A program made the translations under genes and the position numbers. From Branchiostoma floridae (lineage: Eukaryota; Chordata; Leptocardii; Amphioxiformes; Branchiostomatidae): DNA of 64,000 nucleotides. This document shows, piece after piece, positions 30,269 through 42,039 of the stretch. The notes below the pieces were generated by a model. The model did not search any database, was not told the origin of the DNA, and saw only the letters and a list, made by a program, of their open reading frames with translations. How positions within the stretch are numbered: the stretch's first letter is position 1; every line of letters starts with the position of its first letter. The stretch lies in the NCBI RefSeq assembly GCF_000003815.2, contig NC_049980.1, positions 28,640,218-28,704,217 on the forward strand, written 5' to 3'.

Positions 30269-31235
30269 TAAAAAATGGATATCCTTTGTGAAACAGTCCA
30301 ACAAAAATGAGCTTGGGACAGACATAACGTTACGGTATTTTTGTTTGCAATTCCATCTGTATTATCAATCTGAAGCAAAGTTGAATCGTAATTTCCAGCA
30401 CAAAAATTGGAATCAGCAAACGTTTGGGCCATCCAACATCAGTCCCTGTCTTATGTTCGTTGCGTTGCTATGGACATTTCCTGTCTGAAAGAAAAGAATA
30501 TAGTTCCTTGTCGAGGAATGAGCCAACCATCGCCTCTGTGACGTCACCTTACACTTGATGATCAGTGAACAATGAGTTGTACAAAGTTCATTGCCCCCGG
30601 CCTCTGATGGGATGCGCGCCCCAGCCTCTGATGGTTGTAAATCCCTGGTGGACATTTTGACCGGTCACCTGCTCCTCCCCCGGAGCACAATAACCACTGT
30701 TCAGCTCACGTGACTTGCAAGAAGTGTGACTTGAGCAACAGGTGAAACGTGGTTAGACTTCGTAGTAAGGACCTGTTCTAAACCCATTTTTTTGTTTATT
30801 TATGTTGGTTATTTAGGTTCTCCATTAGTAAAATACATAATGCACTTACTAGTCTTCATGAAGTCCGATCCTTCTCTGATACTATGTACGGTCATAACTA
30901 TGATGAAATGACCATTTAACTCATGGCTCTACCAAAATAGCCCTCAAATAAAATTGCAACCAATTGAGGCTACATACAATGGGATGAGAACTAAGATAAA
31001 GATGTTCCAGTTCAATATCGTTTACCAACACAGATGAACTTTCATGTTTATAAAAATGCCATTTAGTTGAAGGGTAGACGAAAGCAAATATTTGATGAGA
31101 TATCTGGATGGCCTCAAACGAGAAACCAATCGGAAGTTCTGGAAATGCATTGATCAAATGAAAAAATTATTCGAAGCTTTCTCCATTTAAAGATGAGGAT
31201 CTGCATGCTCTTTTACGGAAGGCGTAGGCAGCCTA

Positions 31236-32150
31236 TTTTATTACCTTCGCCAAGAAGGTTATATTTTGGGTAGCGTTTGTGTGTGTGTGTGTATGTTTGT
31301 AGGAAAACACCATAAGTCAAGAACGCATGAATGGATTGTATTGATATTTGGTATGTGGGTAGGTATTGATGAGACCTAGAAATGATTAGATTTTGGACCT
31401 CCTAGCGGCTTGCTATGGTACTGCAGCGGAACTTCCGGGTTGGATATCTCGAGTTCTGAACATGCTGTGGCTATAATTTTTGAGTGGTAGACAGGTCTTG
31501 ATGCCGAGAGTAAGTGGTATAGGTTTTGGCCCCCTAGCAGCTTGTTTTGGAACTGCAGGGCAGGTTTAGTGTCAGACTTTGAAAGGGAATAACTCAAGAA
31601 GGGGTTAACGGATTGTTATGATTTTTGGTATGTAGATAGCTTAAGTGATGCTTCATATAATGACATAATGATTATGCAAATTGGTATCTAATTTGCATAA
31701 TTAATGAGGAAATCGTGTAAACACGCCCAGTTCCATTATAGGTCCATTGCAACATGTGACATTTGTAACTGAGAAACAGAAGAATATTGATAGACACATA
31801 TTATGCAAAATAAAGACCTTATTTGCATAATTAAAGAGAAAATGCTGTAATGTCATTGTGGTAAATGACAGGAACTTCTTACTTGTAGCATTTGGAAGCT
31901 ATGTACAGGTGAACATCATTGAACATCAATTATGCAAATGAGATCCTCATTTGCATAAATTATCAGAAAATGTGACATAAGCCTCCTTTCTTAACATATA
32001 TTGCGCACGTCTCTTATTTAGTGAAGGAGATGATCAAGTTATATAATTTATGCAAATGAGAGCCTTATCTGCATAATTAATGACAAACACAATTGATAAG
32101 CAGTTGTAAAAGATAAAATCATTTGCGAAGGTATGGGGTCGTGGAACTCT
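31236..32150 (+). repeat. Repeat family C with ACCTTCGC termini
   Basis: Starts ACCTTCGCCAAGAAGGTTAT followed by a GTGTGT tract, and ends TTTGCGAAGGTATGGG and GGAACTCTAG. The interior has repeated palindromic words ATTATGCAAATGAG / CTCATTTGCATAAATT. Two further copies, reversed, are at 35737-36105 and 36868-37050. Confidence 0.65.
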
Positions 32151-32156
32151 AGTTTC

Positions 32157-32206
32157 CTGTAATTCGTAGAGAAAACCATCTTGTAATTCGTAGAGAAAAC
32201 CATCTT
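32157..32206 (+). repeat. 24-bp direct duplication
   Basis: TGTAATTCGTAGAGAAAACC plus ATCT occurs twice in direct succession, followed by a related CTACGTAAATCGTAG. Confidence 0.8.
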
Positions 32207-32853
32207 ATCTACGTAAATCGTAGCGAGGCGACAAAATTTAGCGTAATTTTCTTCCTTAATTTAGGGTAATACGTAGGGGGGTCTTCTGAATTCAGCGTAA
32301 ATCGTTGTCAGTCCCCCCCCCTCTCCATGCAGACCCTTAAAGATGGGAGAAAGAAACTAGTGTCGTGATGTCATTCCGTGATTAAGATGTACTAAGCAGC
32401 CATCGAATACTGGGAGTTTCATGTTTTTACGTGGTTTCAAGAGTCACTGATTGAAGAATTATTCTATCAACTTACTTAAAAGTGCCTGATGAACTTCTTC
32501 AACAGGAAGAAAGAAGAAGTGTTTGTTCAGAAAGTTGGATGATCCTGTCATGATTATCTGCCTTCCCCACCTCTTAACCCTGTAAGCCATATAAATGTGC
32601 CATAAACCCATCTCAGTAGGATTAAGGTCATTAAGGCGATTATGATGTAGAGAATGCTTTCACTATATAATAGAGTTTGGAGGTCATGTCTAGGGCATTG
32701 GCGGGTATGGGACGTTTGATACATCACAGATATTTACACATTTGGCACAGCAAGACTTCTCCAGCAAAAGACAAATGAATCATGTCAGATTCCGTTATCC
32801 TTATTTACACCAGTGCCTAGATTTACTACATTGTGCCAATGGACGTCAGATAC

Positions 32854-33011
32854 TCAACCAGACAGAGATTCGTTTGTAGCAAAATGGATCATTGTATCGC
32901 CCGTCCAGACGTTTTCACAGATAATTAGGTCAAGGTTCAGGTCTGGACCTGGACCTGATCCTCTGGACCTGGACCGTACCTGTACCTGAATTTTCTGTAC
33001 AGGTACCCGGT
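32854..33011 (-). mobile_element. Fragment of the hAT-like element of 43198
   Basis: On the minus strand GGTACCTGTACAGAAAATTC followed by AGGTCCAGGTCCAGAGGATC repeats the first ~150 bases of the 43198-43645 element, with the word ATGGTCCATCTCG replaced by ATGATCCATTTTG. The right half is missing. Confidence 0.6.
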
Positions 33012-33017
33012 AAAATA

Positions 33018-33165
33018 TCGACCATGTAGCTGGTAGGAGCCTTACAGTTGTGTGCCGGGTTCCTATTAGTTGGTAACTTGGATAACCTAGGTTCAATCCT
33101 TGGAAGGACATTTCAGTTGGGGCTTCACCTGTCTTTCGGAACGGACGTAACTGTGCTGTACAGTA
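33018..33165 (+). mobile_element. tRNA-derived SINE, family S2
   Basis: A-box-like TAGCTGGTAGGAGCC and B-box-like GGTTCAATCC about 50 bases later, followed by a non-tRNA body. The same head, reversed, is at 46280-46420. Confidence 0.6.
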
Positions 33166-33199
33166 ACTGAAACAGCAAGAAATCGTGCTTCCTCATTTA

Positions 33200-33593
33200 G
33201 GCCATGTTGATTTGATTATATGGGTGATATCCTCTGGGAATCCAACAACTGATGCGAGCGTGCGAATAAAAAAAAACTTGACCAATAAAAAGGTTGCCTT
33301 CATTATGAAATCTAAGTGGCCAGGAAGGTTGAACAAGTGACTGAACACACAGATATACAGTATATTGAGCGATAGATTCTTAATTTTTGTACTTTCACAT
33401 TGACCTTGGAAAGTTCTTTGAAATTAGCATGCGTTTTCCGATATCTATTTTGCAATCCACGGCATATATTTGCATATTTTGAAGCTGCTTTGTACGATTT
33501 ATTTACGGTTGAAAACCTTTTTTTGTTTCCTTGGAAATGACGGAAAATTGATGCGCGCGTCGATGTCATCCATATAATTAAATCAACATGGCC
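33200..33593 (+). mobile_element. PIF/Harbinger-like MITE, 394 bp
   Basis: Inverted ends GGCCATGTTGATTTGATTAT and ATAATTAAATCAACATGGCC, with TTA on both sides (33197-33199 and 33594-33596). GGCC-starting termini and a TTA duplication are characteristic of PIF/Harbinger. No coding capacity. Confidence 0.75.
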
Positions 33594-34091
33594 TTACGTA
33601 TAGGCACTACAAGCATCCGAACAAAACGAACGAACTGGAAATAACGCTTGGAAACTTCTACATATTCATACCTGTCGCATCTCATTGTCGCAACTCGGCA
33701 TCGTCGGTCTAATTTGTTGCATTATTTACCACACAGCTACCTCAACACGCCGTCAAACTGCCGCACGGCTGTAAAACTGCGCTCTGTTGTTGGTAAAATA
33801 CCTCTCTTTAGTATGTCATTTGGGGATATGTTATTTCAAAGCTGGCACATTCCACCATGGCGCTCTCTTGGTGAACCCAATAAGCTTGTAAATGTCTCGA
33901 CCATTAACACTGCTTCCAAAGATTGAACTGTCCAGAATCTTTATGCATATGTAGGGAGCGAAATACATTGCGTTAATTCGTGGAGCTACAGATGACAGAG
34001 TGGTTGCATTTTTCTCGTTTCGTTCAAAACAGCCGCGCCCTGAAGCTAAGAATAAAAAGTAAGCGTCCTTCTGTTGATGCTTACAATGGTA

Positions 34092-34264
34092 TAGTAGAAG
34101 CCGTTCAATTGCACTCCCCATTTGCCAGCACATTTTGTGCAAATATCTACATGGTGCAACAAAGCGAAGTTACTCAGATGGACCGCATCACTATGGGACT
34201 TTGGGATTCCGTGCAATTAACAGAAGTGTGCAGTTATCCGTTGTGCAATTACTGGCTTCTACTG
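34092..34264 (-). mobile_element. MITE, pogo/Tigger-like, reversed copy
   Basis: On the minus strand it begins CAGTAGAAGCCAGTAATTGC, continues with the TGCACGGAATCCCAAAGTCC block of 8084-8257, and ends in the counterpart of that copy's right terminus. TA flanks both ends. Confidence 0.72.
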
Positions 34265-34399
34265 TATTGCTATGATGGTTGCACGCAGTAGTTGCCATTT
34301 CGCTCTACAAGCCTGTTGGACACAGGATTGTGCGGTTAGAATTGTCAACCTTAACCTCTGGTTACCCCTATCCACCTACCCTACCCTATCTCTGTTATA

Positions 34400-34506
34400 T
34401 TTTATTTGACCCTTACCGAGCTCCCTCAGGACCTCAATGAAAAGCGGCCTGCAGGCCGATTTGAGTTTATCATGAATGAATATAAAGGTTCAAACAAACA
34501 AACAAA
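34400..34506 (+). mobile_element. LINE 3' tail with (AAAC)n
   Basis: GGACCTCAATGAAAAGCGGC, CTGCAGGCCGATTTGAGTTT, ATGAATGAATATAAAGG and then (CAAA)n. The form, a hairpin-bearing 3' UTR followed by a short tandem tail, is that of CR1-type LINEs. No coding part remains. Confidence 0.5.
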
Positions 34507-35736
34507 CCCATTCCACTCTTATGTCCTTCAACTTGTAATGGCCTTCCTTGCCTGCCCCTCTTCACTGCAAGGAGCAACTTGGTTTCTGCATGACCGCGCT
34601 CCGTTGAGTTATCCCCCCCACCTTTCCCCCACTTACAGAGACACGAACCGAGACTGGGAGGACACCTTCATTCGACCTTCCCAAATGAAGCATTTATCTC
34701 CATGAGGTGACCCATAAGACAGCCCCATCTACAGCACATCGCTTTCCACGGCCATATTCAAAATCACGTGCGCGACCCCGTGGCCCTAATGATTGAACTG
34801 AACTCTCCGCTTGATGAAGGGCCAAGAGGTACACGCCATTTCTACTTACATGTGTGCGTGCCCTGCAGTGATTCAGGAGTGTCACCGTTTGGTTTCAACT
34901 TGTTACAAGATACTGCGATGATGCTCTCAGTACATGTTAATGTCAAATATAAATCATGAAGTTGGTAAGATAATGTAGAATAAGTTCTTGCGTTCGACAA
35001 TGATATGAGCTTGTTGAAGTTTATTTCAAGGCAGGAAACGTGTCTTCCGAAAGACGGGAAACATTGTGCATGTTAGTCTCTACCAGACTACGGCCTGGCC
35101 GAATAGTAATAGGGGACTTTGGCCAGGTTAGAATTAAAGTCTAGAAGGGGTTAATTGATTGGCCTAGGAGTGAAATGATCAGCCGGCTAGTAGCTGGTAG
35201 CTGGATAAAATGCAACAGACTGACTAACATCCCAAGCATGGCAACGTACTTGTCCCTATTTGGCCAAATTCTTCTCTTTTGTCATCCAGCCGACACGTCT
35301 GCTTGGAAACTAGTGCATGTGACCAACTTTGAACGGTGTTGAGTCGGACAGGCGGAAAGGCAACGTTTCCACCACGTCACAGAAGCGTGTCGCTAGTTTG
35401 TAGTCTGAGAGGACATCATGCGAAGTTGACGAATGGTTTGTATTTCTACCCGCTGAAGCCACGGAGCCGTGCACCCAATTTACTCCCGCTGTGCCAGAGG
35501 TGCTGGTACCTTTCAGATCTGACATGCGCTGACAGTGGCGGAAAGACGTACGGGTTTCAATACGCGGCAAAGCTGTTCAGTGAATTGTTAAGTTGGTGAC
35601 ATTTCCTGGACTGCACGTGGTGGATCACGCAGTGTAGCAAAGCTTTAAAGTAAAATTAACCGCCTGACTGTCCCGATCTTGGTGGGCTTTTGATATTTTA
35701 AGCGATCACGTTATGTACTGTTTTTGAGCTTAAAAA
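34507..35736. other. No gene recognised
   Basis: Unannotated stretch with moderately GC-rich patches near 34590-34880 and 35320-35600. Both strands stay open for 60-90 codons in places, but none shows a recognisable domain or paired splice sites. Confidence 0.5.
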
Positions 35737-36105
35737 AAATTAACTAGAGCTCCGCGACCTCACCTCACTTCGTCGAACGTAATTTTTTTTTACCACTGAC
35801 GCACCACAAGGCGTTGATTGTGCACAAAACCAAAAAGGCCTCTGCATTTCCAAAAAGACTGAGCGCCATGCCATTTCAGGTAAGTTAATGACCATTGCAT
35901 GTTCAGAACACTCGATATGAAAACAAGAAGTTCTGCTGTTGTACTACGGAAGGCCGCTAGGAGTTCCACAAAAACACATGTCGTTTATTTGGCTTACACT
36001 AACCCACAAACCAAATATCATACGGATTCATCTGCAACTTCTCGAGTTATGCTGCTCACAAACACATTAACAAACACACCGACAACGAAAACAAAACCCT
36101 ATTGG
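35737..36105 (-). repeat. Repeat family C, reversed copy
   Basis: ACTAGAGCTCCGCGACCTCA at its left is the reverse of the GGAACTCTAG end of 31236-32150. ACCAAATATCATACGGATTC and GAGTTATGCTGCTCACAAAC match its start region, reversed. Confidence 0.6.
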
Positions 36106-36589
36106 CGCAATGATTTACGGATCTATGTTTCTTTCTTATCAATATTATTCTTCAATGTGTCTTTAATTGAAGTGAATGCAGTAAATTCTGTCGACGCCAT
36201 CGCTGATGGCAACCAGGTTTTTAAATGCCATTGCTGTCTGTTTAGTCAATGCTCTTTCATGCTTGAACGCAAACTGATGTGTATGAGCATATTTACATTA
36301 TAATTTTCTGCGCGAAAGTCTGTATAAATCATCTTTATACGCGCATTACATGGTTATATGGTTGTAATGATAAAGTTCACACTTAAATACGTTATTCTAT
36401 TTGGGCATTAATGAAGACTGACAAGTGCATACATGGCATACAAAGTGAAGCATTGTGCGTATCCTTTCTATTGATATCTTCACACATGGGCGCGTAATTA
36501 ATAGGCTTATCTCCCAATGACGTCATCAGGAGGGCCTGCTTTCCGCCAACCGTTGGCAGTGATGCATCATGGTTACTGTGCCTGACCTC

Positions 36590-36725
36590 TGTGTGAACCC
36601 GTGTGGGACGGTATTGACCCGACGTTGCCGCGCGTGACGGCGCCGCTGAACGTAACGTTAGCGCCGGTCGTCCTGACAGACGATATCGCTGCGTCAGGAC
36701 GGGACGTACACGTACATACCGCAGA
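36590..36725. other. CpG-rich patch
   Basis: Short run dense in CG dinucleotides (TTGCCGCGCGTGACGGCGCC) with a 9-bp hairpin CGTCCTGAC / GTCAGGACG. No exon or promoter can be asserted. Confidence 0.4.
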
Positions 36726-36867
36726 TCCTTTTCTTCTTCCTACGTGGCAACCCATTGAAATGAACTACGAATTAGTCAAATGTATTGGCCCTCATTTACT
36801 GACCGTAACAGTGCACTACAAATGCAGCACTGCAATGCAAAAATGCATTTTAAGATATCAAATCCGG

Positions 36868-37050
36868 AAGTTCTGCTGCAGTACCCCTAGTTAGTCCATC
36901 ATCAAACTTGATCTTTGGCTTCCCGACCCCTACACACATACCAAATATCATAAGGATCCTTCCATAGTCTTTCGATTTATGCTGTCTACAAACACACAAA
37001 CAAGACAGAGACAAACGGCACCGAACACACAACCTTCTAGGCGAAGGTAC
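36868..37050 (-). repeat. Repeat family C, reversed copy
   Basis: ACATACCAAATATCATAAGG, GATTTATGCTGTCTACAAAC and TTCTAGGCGAAGGT are the reverse of the first ~180 bases of the family. Confidence 0.6.
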
Positions 37051-37175
37051 ATGGATAGCTATCCAATTCTCTTTTCAAAAATGACGATGTCAATTAACAG
37101 TTCACATGGTCTGATAACGTCCAAGCCAAAGAACTGCACTCATTTCATGTCACATGCAAATCAGGTGAGAGGCGA

Positions 37176-37256
37176 CGCAGACCTGGATTCGAACTTTTGA
37201 CCCTCATGTCCACACGTGGGGTCGTTAACCGCGGAAGCACCCGCGCTCCGAAAGGA
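37176..37256 (-). mobile_element. tRNA-like SINE head
   Basis: On the minus strand GGAGCGCGGGTGCTTCCGCG and GTTAACGACC precede AAAGTTCGAATCCAGG, a near-canonical B box. The first-half arms do not form a clean cloverleaf, so an intact tRNA gene is unlikely. Confidence 0.45.
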
Positions 37257-38136
37257 CTGCCGTCATCATCAAAATCCTGGTCGTGTATTCAATTATTTCT
37301 TTTGCGGCATTTTATGTATGATCATTCTAAAGGCGTCACAGAAAAATGGCTTAGTACGACAGTCCAATAAATATTCATTGCAGTGCCACAATGCTGAATG
37401 TTGGAAGTGAAAATTGAATACCACAATAATATGCGATAGTCATGAAATGTTTTCTTGCTTTTTTTGTTATAATAGGACAACGATGGAATGGTGTTCTGGA
37501 TGACAGTGTTTTCTTTAATGGCAAGGTTTTCTTTAAGTGACACGAGTTCCCCAAACAGACGAGTCTATCTTTGATGCCATTCCCTTGGCATTTTTACGTC
37601 CTTTTACTCTTGCACTGAAATTGATGCTTTGCATTATCTAATTACTGTAGTTGCCCAAGCGAGAAGCCATGTGTAGCTAGCGGCTCATTTCTACAACTAT
37701 AGTTGTCGTTCCCGGCAGAGCGTGAACATTTACAGCATCGATCTCACGCGAAGTTCCTCAGCCACCTCCTCACATAACTCTGTAATCACCACGGAGGGAG
37801 AGGACCAGGTGGCCAATTATTACGTTTGTGCGAGATGAAGGCAACTTTTGGAAACTTGAGGTGGCTTAATTCTGAGATGCATCCCAGCTACACGTTCGTT
37901 CTATTAAGACAATGACTAGGCTGCGACCGAGCGGAGCTTTCAAACATGTGTGCCTTACACGAAATACCATTTTCTAAGCAACCTCCAACACACAACAGTA
38001 AACTACATCTGGTAATCTAACCAGCACGATTACAATACGAGACAATATGTAACACAAAAAATTTCTTTTAGAACAGATAAACCAAACACAATGTCTTAAG
38101 AAGTATTTTACACACAGAACTATTTCCGAATAAGTT

Positions 38137-38430
38137 ATGTTATGTTGCAATGGCCTAGTGGGTAGAGTGTTCGCCTTGCATTCGGTAGGTCGTGAGTTCA
38201 AACCCCGGCCGAGTCATACCAAAGACTTTAAAAATGGTACATGCTTCTTTCTCTGCTTAGCACTGAGCATTCGGGAAAGAGTATGGAAGTTGAACACACA
38301 CCACTACCAGTGGACTAGCCCCCTGCTGTAGTGATTGCGTTGTGTGGCCCAAGGGCTACTGAAACGGAGATGGGCGCCGCCCTATGCGCCATCAGGCGCG
38401 GGAAGGAACTTTGACTTTTTATGTTATGTT
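38137..38430 (+). mobile_element. tRNA-derived SINE, family S3
   Basis: A box TGGCCTAGTGGGTAGAGTG and B box GAGTTCAAACCCCGG in tRNA spacing, a body of about 200 bases, and a tail made of TTATG repeats (TTATGTTATGTTATGTTA). ATGTTATG also precedes the head, a possible target duplication. Confidence 0.75.
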
Positions 38431-38544
38431 ATGTTACACTGTTGATGTGTTGGCTGGTATTGCCATGTTACATGTGACAGTTAAAGGAGATTAACTTAAT
38501 AAACCAATGAATAAACGAAAAATGCTCTCGGTCGGATACGTCGT

Positions 38545-38644
38545 NNNNNNNNNNNNNNNNNNNNNNNNNNNNNNNNNNNNNNNNNNNNNNNNNNNNNNNN
38601 NNNNNNNNNNNNNNNNNNNNNNNNNNNNNNNNNNNNNNNNNNNN
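38545..38644. other. Assembly gap (100 N)
   Basis: Exactly one hundred N, the conventional length for a scaffold gap of unknown size. Spacing across it should not be trusted. Confidence 0.99.
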
Positions 38645-38734
38645 ATTACTAACCTTTGATCAGTGAATAGTTTCCTCAGGTTGGTGCGTCACTGAATAAA
38701 GAGACTTTTTTTACTCAACCATTGCTTTCTTCTC

Positions 38735-39135
38735 ACCAACGTTTTGGTGAGCGCCTGTCAGGGCAATTCTGACTGGTTCACATTGTACTGCAGTATTAGG
38801 TGTCGCTGCTTACAGATGCGGTCACAAAACGTCGAATATTTACATACATACAGCCATTGCTTGTGTGATGTTAACGATGAGATCTCAAACGCAATGGAAT
38901 GTAGTATATATACATGTAACAGTGCAACAACTTCATCTTCTTCTTTTGAAGCATGCAGTCCCAAACGAGTCTCAAACGAGCACCCCCCCCCCCCAAATCA
39001 CGGTTCATGACAGCAGTAGCTTTTCTGATCCATAAATCCATAATCCAACGATACCTTTCACTGCAGTAAAATGTGACCAGTCAGAATTGCCCTGTAGAAG
39101 ATGACAAGATGGTCACCGAAACGTTGGTGGAAATG
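38735..39135. repeat. Inverted-repeat element of about 400 bp
   Basis: The left arm has CACCAACGTTTTGGTGA, CAGGGCAATTCTGACTGGTT and CACATTGTACTGCAGT. The right arm carries the reverse: ACTGCAGTAAAATGTG, ACCAGTCAGAATTGCCCTG and TCACCGAAACGTTGGTG. A MITE or foldback element; the left boundary is near the assembly gap. Confidence 0.65.
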
Positions 39136-39445
39136 ATGGTTGTGTAAAAAGAGTGTGATATCAGCAATGGGTAAAAGGTCCCGGCAGTTGATATCGGCCC
39201 CCGTCTCGGTTGAACTTTGGTCTATGCATTTGCATATGCTGGTCACGTTCACAAGAGATGTGAGAAACTCAATATTTCACGGTGACGTGAGATCTTGGAA
39301 CTGATATTGGGATTTGACATAAGCATCTAGCGTTTTGTGTCACATCCAAAAGCCTCTGACTTGAGTATACATGACAGGTGTGCTGACAGGTTCTGCATTA
39401 GTACTATCTCATGTGTTCCTAATTCCTATATCTATAGTGTTCCAT

Positions 39446-39568
<123 letters not shown>

Positions 39569-41520
39569 GAATTTACCAGTGCGCCAGGATTGAAACAGAA
39601 TGAAAAGTATGACGGTTTTGGTTCATTTTTGCAAATCTCTTACCCCTGTAGGTGGTTAACAGAGACACGTCTAAAAACTGCTTTAAGTTCCACGACAAGT
39701 GGGTGTTGATCTGACATTTAATACGGTCAAAAATATCCAACCAGGCAACAACAACTACCTCAGAAAGCAACCAGGCTGCTGTATACGGAATTTCCAACCC
39801 TAGAAACCTGTATTTTTCCATCGCCGTCAGACGACACTTCTAATTTCCAGGCCTGACGAGGCTGATCGTTTGCACAAAGCCCCGATCAATACCCGCTTGA
39901 TGTACGCACGCTACCTAAGCTGCCGCGTCGCGCGGCATAGGCAGGAACAAGAGTGGTCGATTGAACAGATTGTACAGGTTGTAAAACGGCGTTTTGTTTT
40001 GCGCGAATGTACGTAGGCATATGTGCAGGCGACAGGTGAATATGGTATGAAGGGTTTGCGTAATTGGATAAATGGATTGGAAACTTTCTAAAAAATACCA
40101 AGGGTGTGCGTCGACTGAATGGGGTGCTTGTTTTGTACGCTTTTCTTTGGTCTCCAAACATCTGTGACTTTTATCCCGAAGCCTTTGAGTGCAATCGCAC
40201 CGTTCAATCTCCCCACGTTTATTGCCCGTACTGCGGCAACTTGAAGAATTCGGTAAATTAAAAGAAACGCTGTAACATCTATTTGGAATAACGTGTAGAA
40301 ATAAACCCGACCTTGAAAAGATGACAGTTGTATGATGATAAATAGAGAAACATTATTATACGTCATCGGGAACAAAGAAATCCTAAAAAGATAGTTTCTG
40401 CTATCTTCGTAGTACCTTTTTCTATCTACACGTTGAAAGATCACTTACGAAGTTCTGATATCCATCCTAAATTCATGTCGAAGATATGATCAAACCTTAC
40501 TTCCTTTTTATAGCGCCAAGTGACAACCATCATTCATAACTTTTTATTAGTCCTCTGAGGCTATCCAGATAATGGATATTATATCCGAGGCCCTCTCATT
40601 ATCTCGGTGAAAGATTGTATTTTACTTATTAATGGTGAAATGTTTGGAGAGGTTTCAAGTTGTCGCACGTCAGAAGTGCGTCAGACACCACGGGTGACTT
40701 GACAATGTAACGTTTCAGCCATGTTGATGACTAATCATAAATCCGCATACAGATCTCTCCGACAACTCTATCTCCTGACCCATTAGAAGTGACGGATGTC
40801 TGCATACGTATATAGAGATAGAATTGAGCAATCTATATGACAGTAAGCTTTACTATATGGTTTTCCTTACTCATAAAGCATCTACTTTATAACTGTGGCA
40901 TTTTTGTGCATTTCACTTGCAAATTCTACAGGGCGGAAGATAGCAATTGGATTATGCGCAGAAGCTGCTACAGTTAGTGCAGTTTGCAGCGAAAGATCAG
41001 GGAGACCGTTTTCCTCAGGATAATCTTCGTAGAAGTATAAGACGTAAATGTACTCATCCACAATGGTAAGAAAATAAATGTCCTTTCAACGAGACTTTGA
41101 CGTGTAGTGGTTTGATAGAAAAGGACAATAGATAAAATAAATAGACCAGGCCTCCGAACGGCGACCTAGCTGTCATACAATGTTATTGTTACTTCTCATG
41201 AAATGTAAACGTTATGTTGTTTTTTATCACTTTGGACTTAAACAAGTCTTTGACGTTACCCCTGACATCTGACTAGAAAGTGAGAGCCTTGGTGAACACT
41301 TGGAATGCCCGTTAGAGCTAGTTTTTTACTTATACTTTCCAATCGAAAGTCATGTATCTTTATACTGGTGTCTGCTCTATCGGACAAATGGGCTGTGGTG
41401 AAATTGTTTTTGCCTATTTTGCCCCGAAATAAGAGAAACGAAACTTGGCACACGGCCGTTTGGTAAGTTTGTCTCAGTTCATAGCAAAAAAATTCGATGG
41501 GTTTTTAAAACCTGAAATAA
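39569..41520. other. No gene recognised
   Basis: Single-copy-looking AT-rich DNA. Several overlapping open stretches on both strands at 39880-40440 lack recognisable domains. Confidence 0.5.
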
Positions 41521-41578
41521 ATGAATAAAGAAAGAAAGAAAGAAAGTAAGAAAGAAAGAAAAAGAGAGAAAGAAAGAA
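41521..41578. repeat. (GAAA)n microsatellite
   Basis: GAATAAAGAAAGAAAGAAAG and so on with a few substitutions. The preceding CTGAAATAAATGAATAAAG could be a retroposon tail. Confidence 0.9.
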
Positions 41579-42039
41579 TCCTGACCTCCAATTGGCTAAT
41601 TTGGGAAAGGAAATAGTACTCTCGACATACAGGTGTATGACCAGTCATAAGCTCTCGGGAGGGACCAATAAGCAAACGACAACGAGAACGAGAGTAACAT
41701 AGACTAGTCCATTTTGCTTTCTTTCAGGAAGAGTCCATTCTTGTAGGGGGGGACTTTTTAACAATCCGTTTTGGAGTGGGATGATGTTCTGAGATTGGTC
41801 GATTTCTGTAAAAGGTTGATATGGATCAGTACACTTTTGCATTGGGGTGGAGAAGAAAATATGCTGTATTTGCTCACGAGCAAATGTCAACCATTTTGAG
41901 TTGACTTGGAGTTTTCTCAGCGGTTCCAAGTCGACTCCAAGTTGACTCCGAGTCGCGTGTGTAAACCCAACTATTGTGTAACACTCGCTACAGCACATAT
42001 AGCTCATTCCACTCTCGCTCCTATAAAAGAGTACCTTTA

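Noticed and set aside
35899-36303. 134-codon open frame on the + strand
   Set aside because: Its first half is reversed repeat family C; no protein family resemblance.
38137-38210. tRNA gene
   Set aside because: Good A and B boxes but followed by a long body and TTATG-repeat tail, and no clean cloverleaf: a SINE head.
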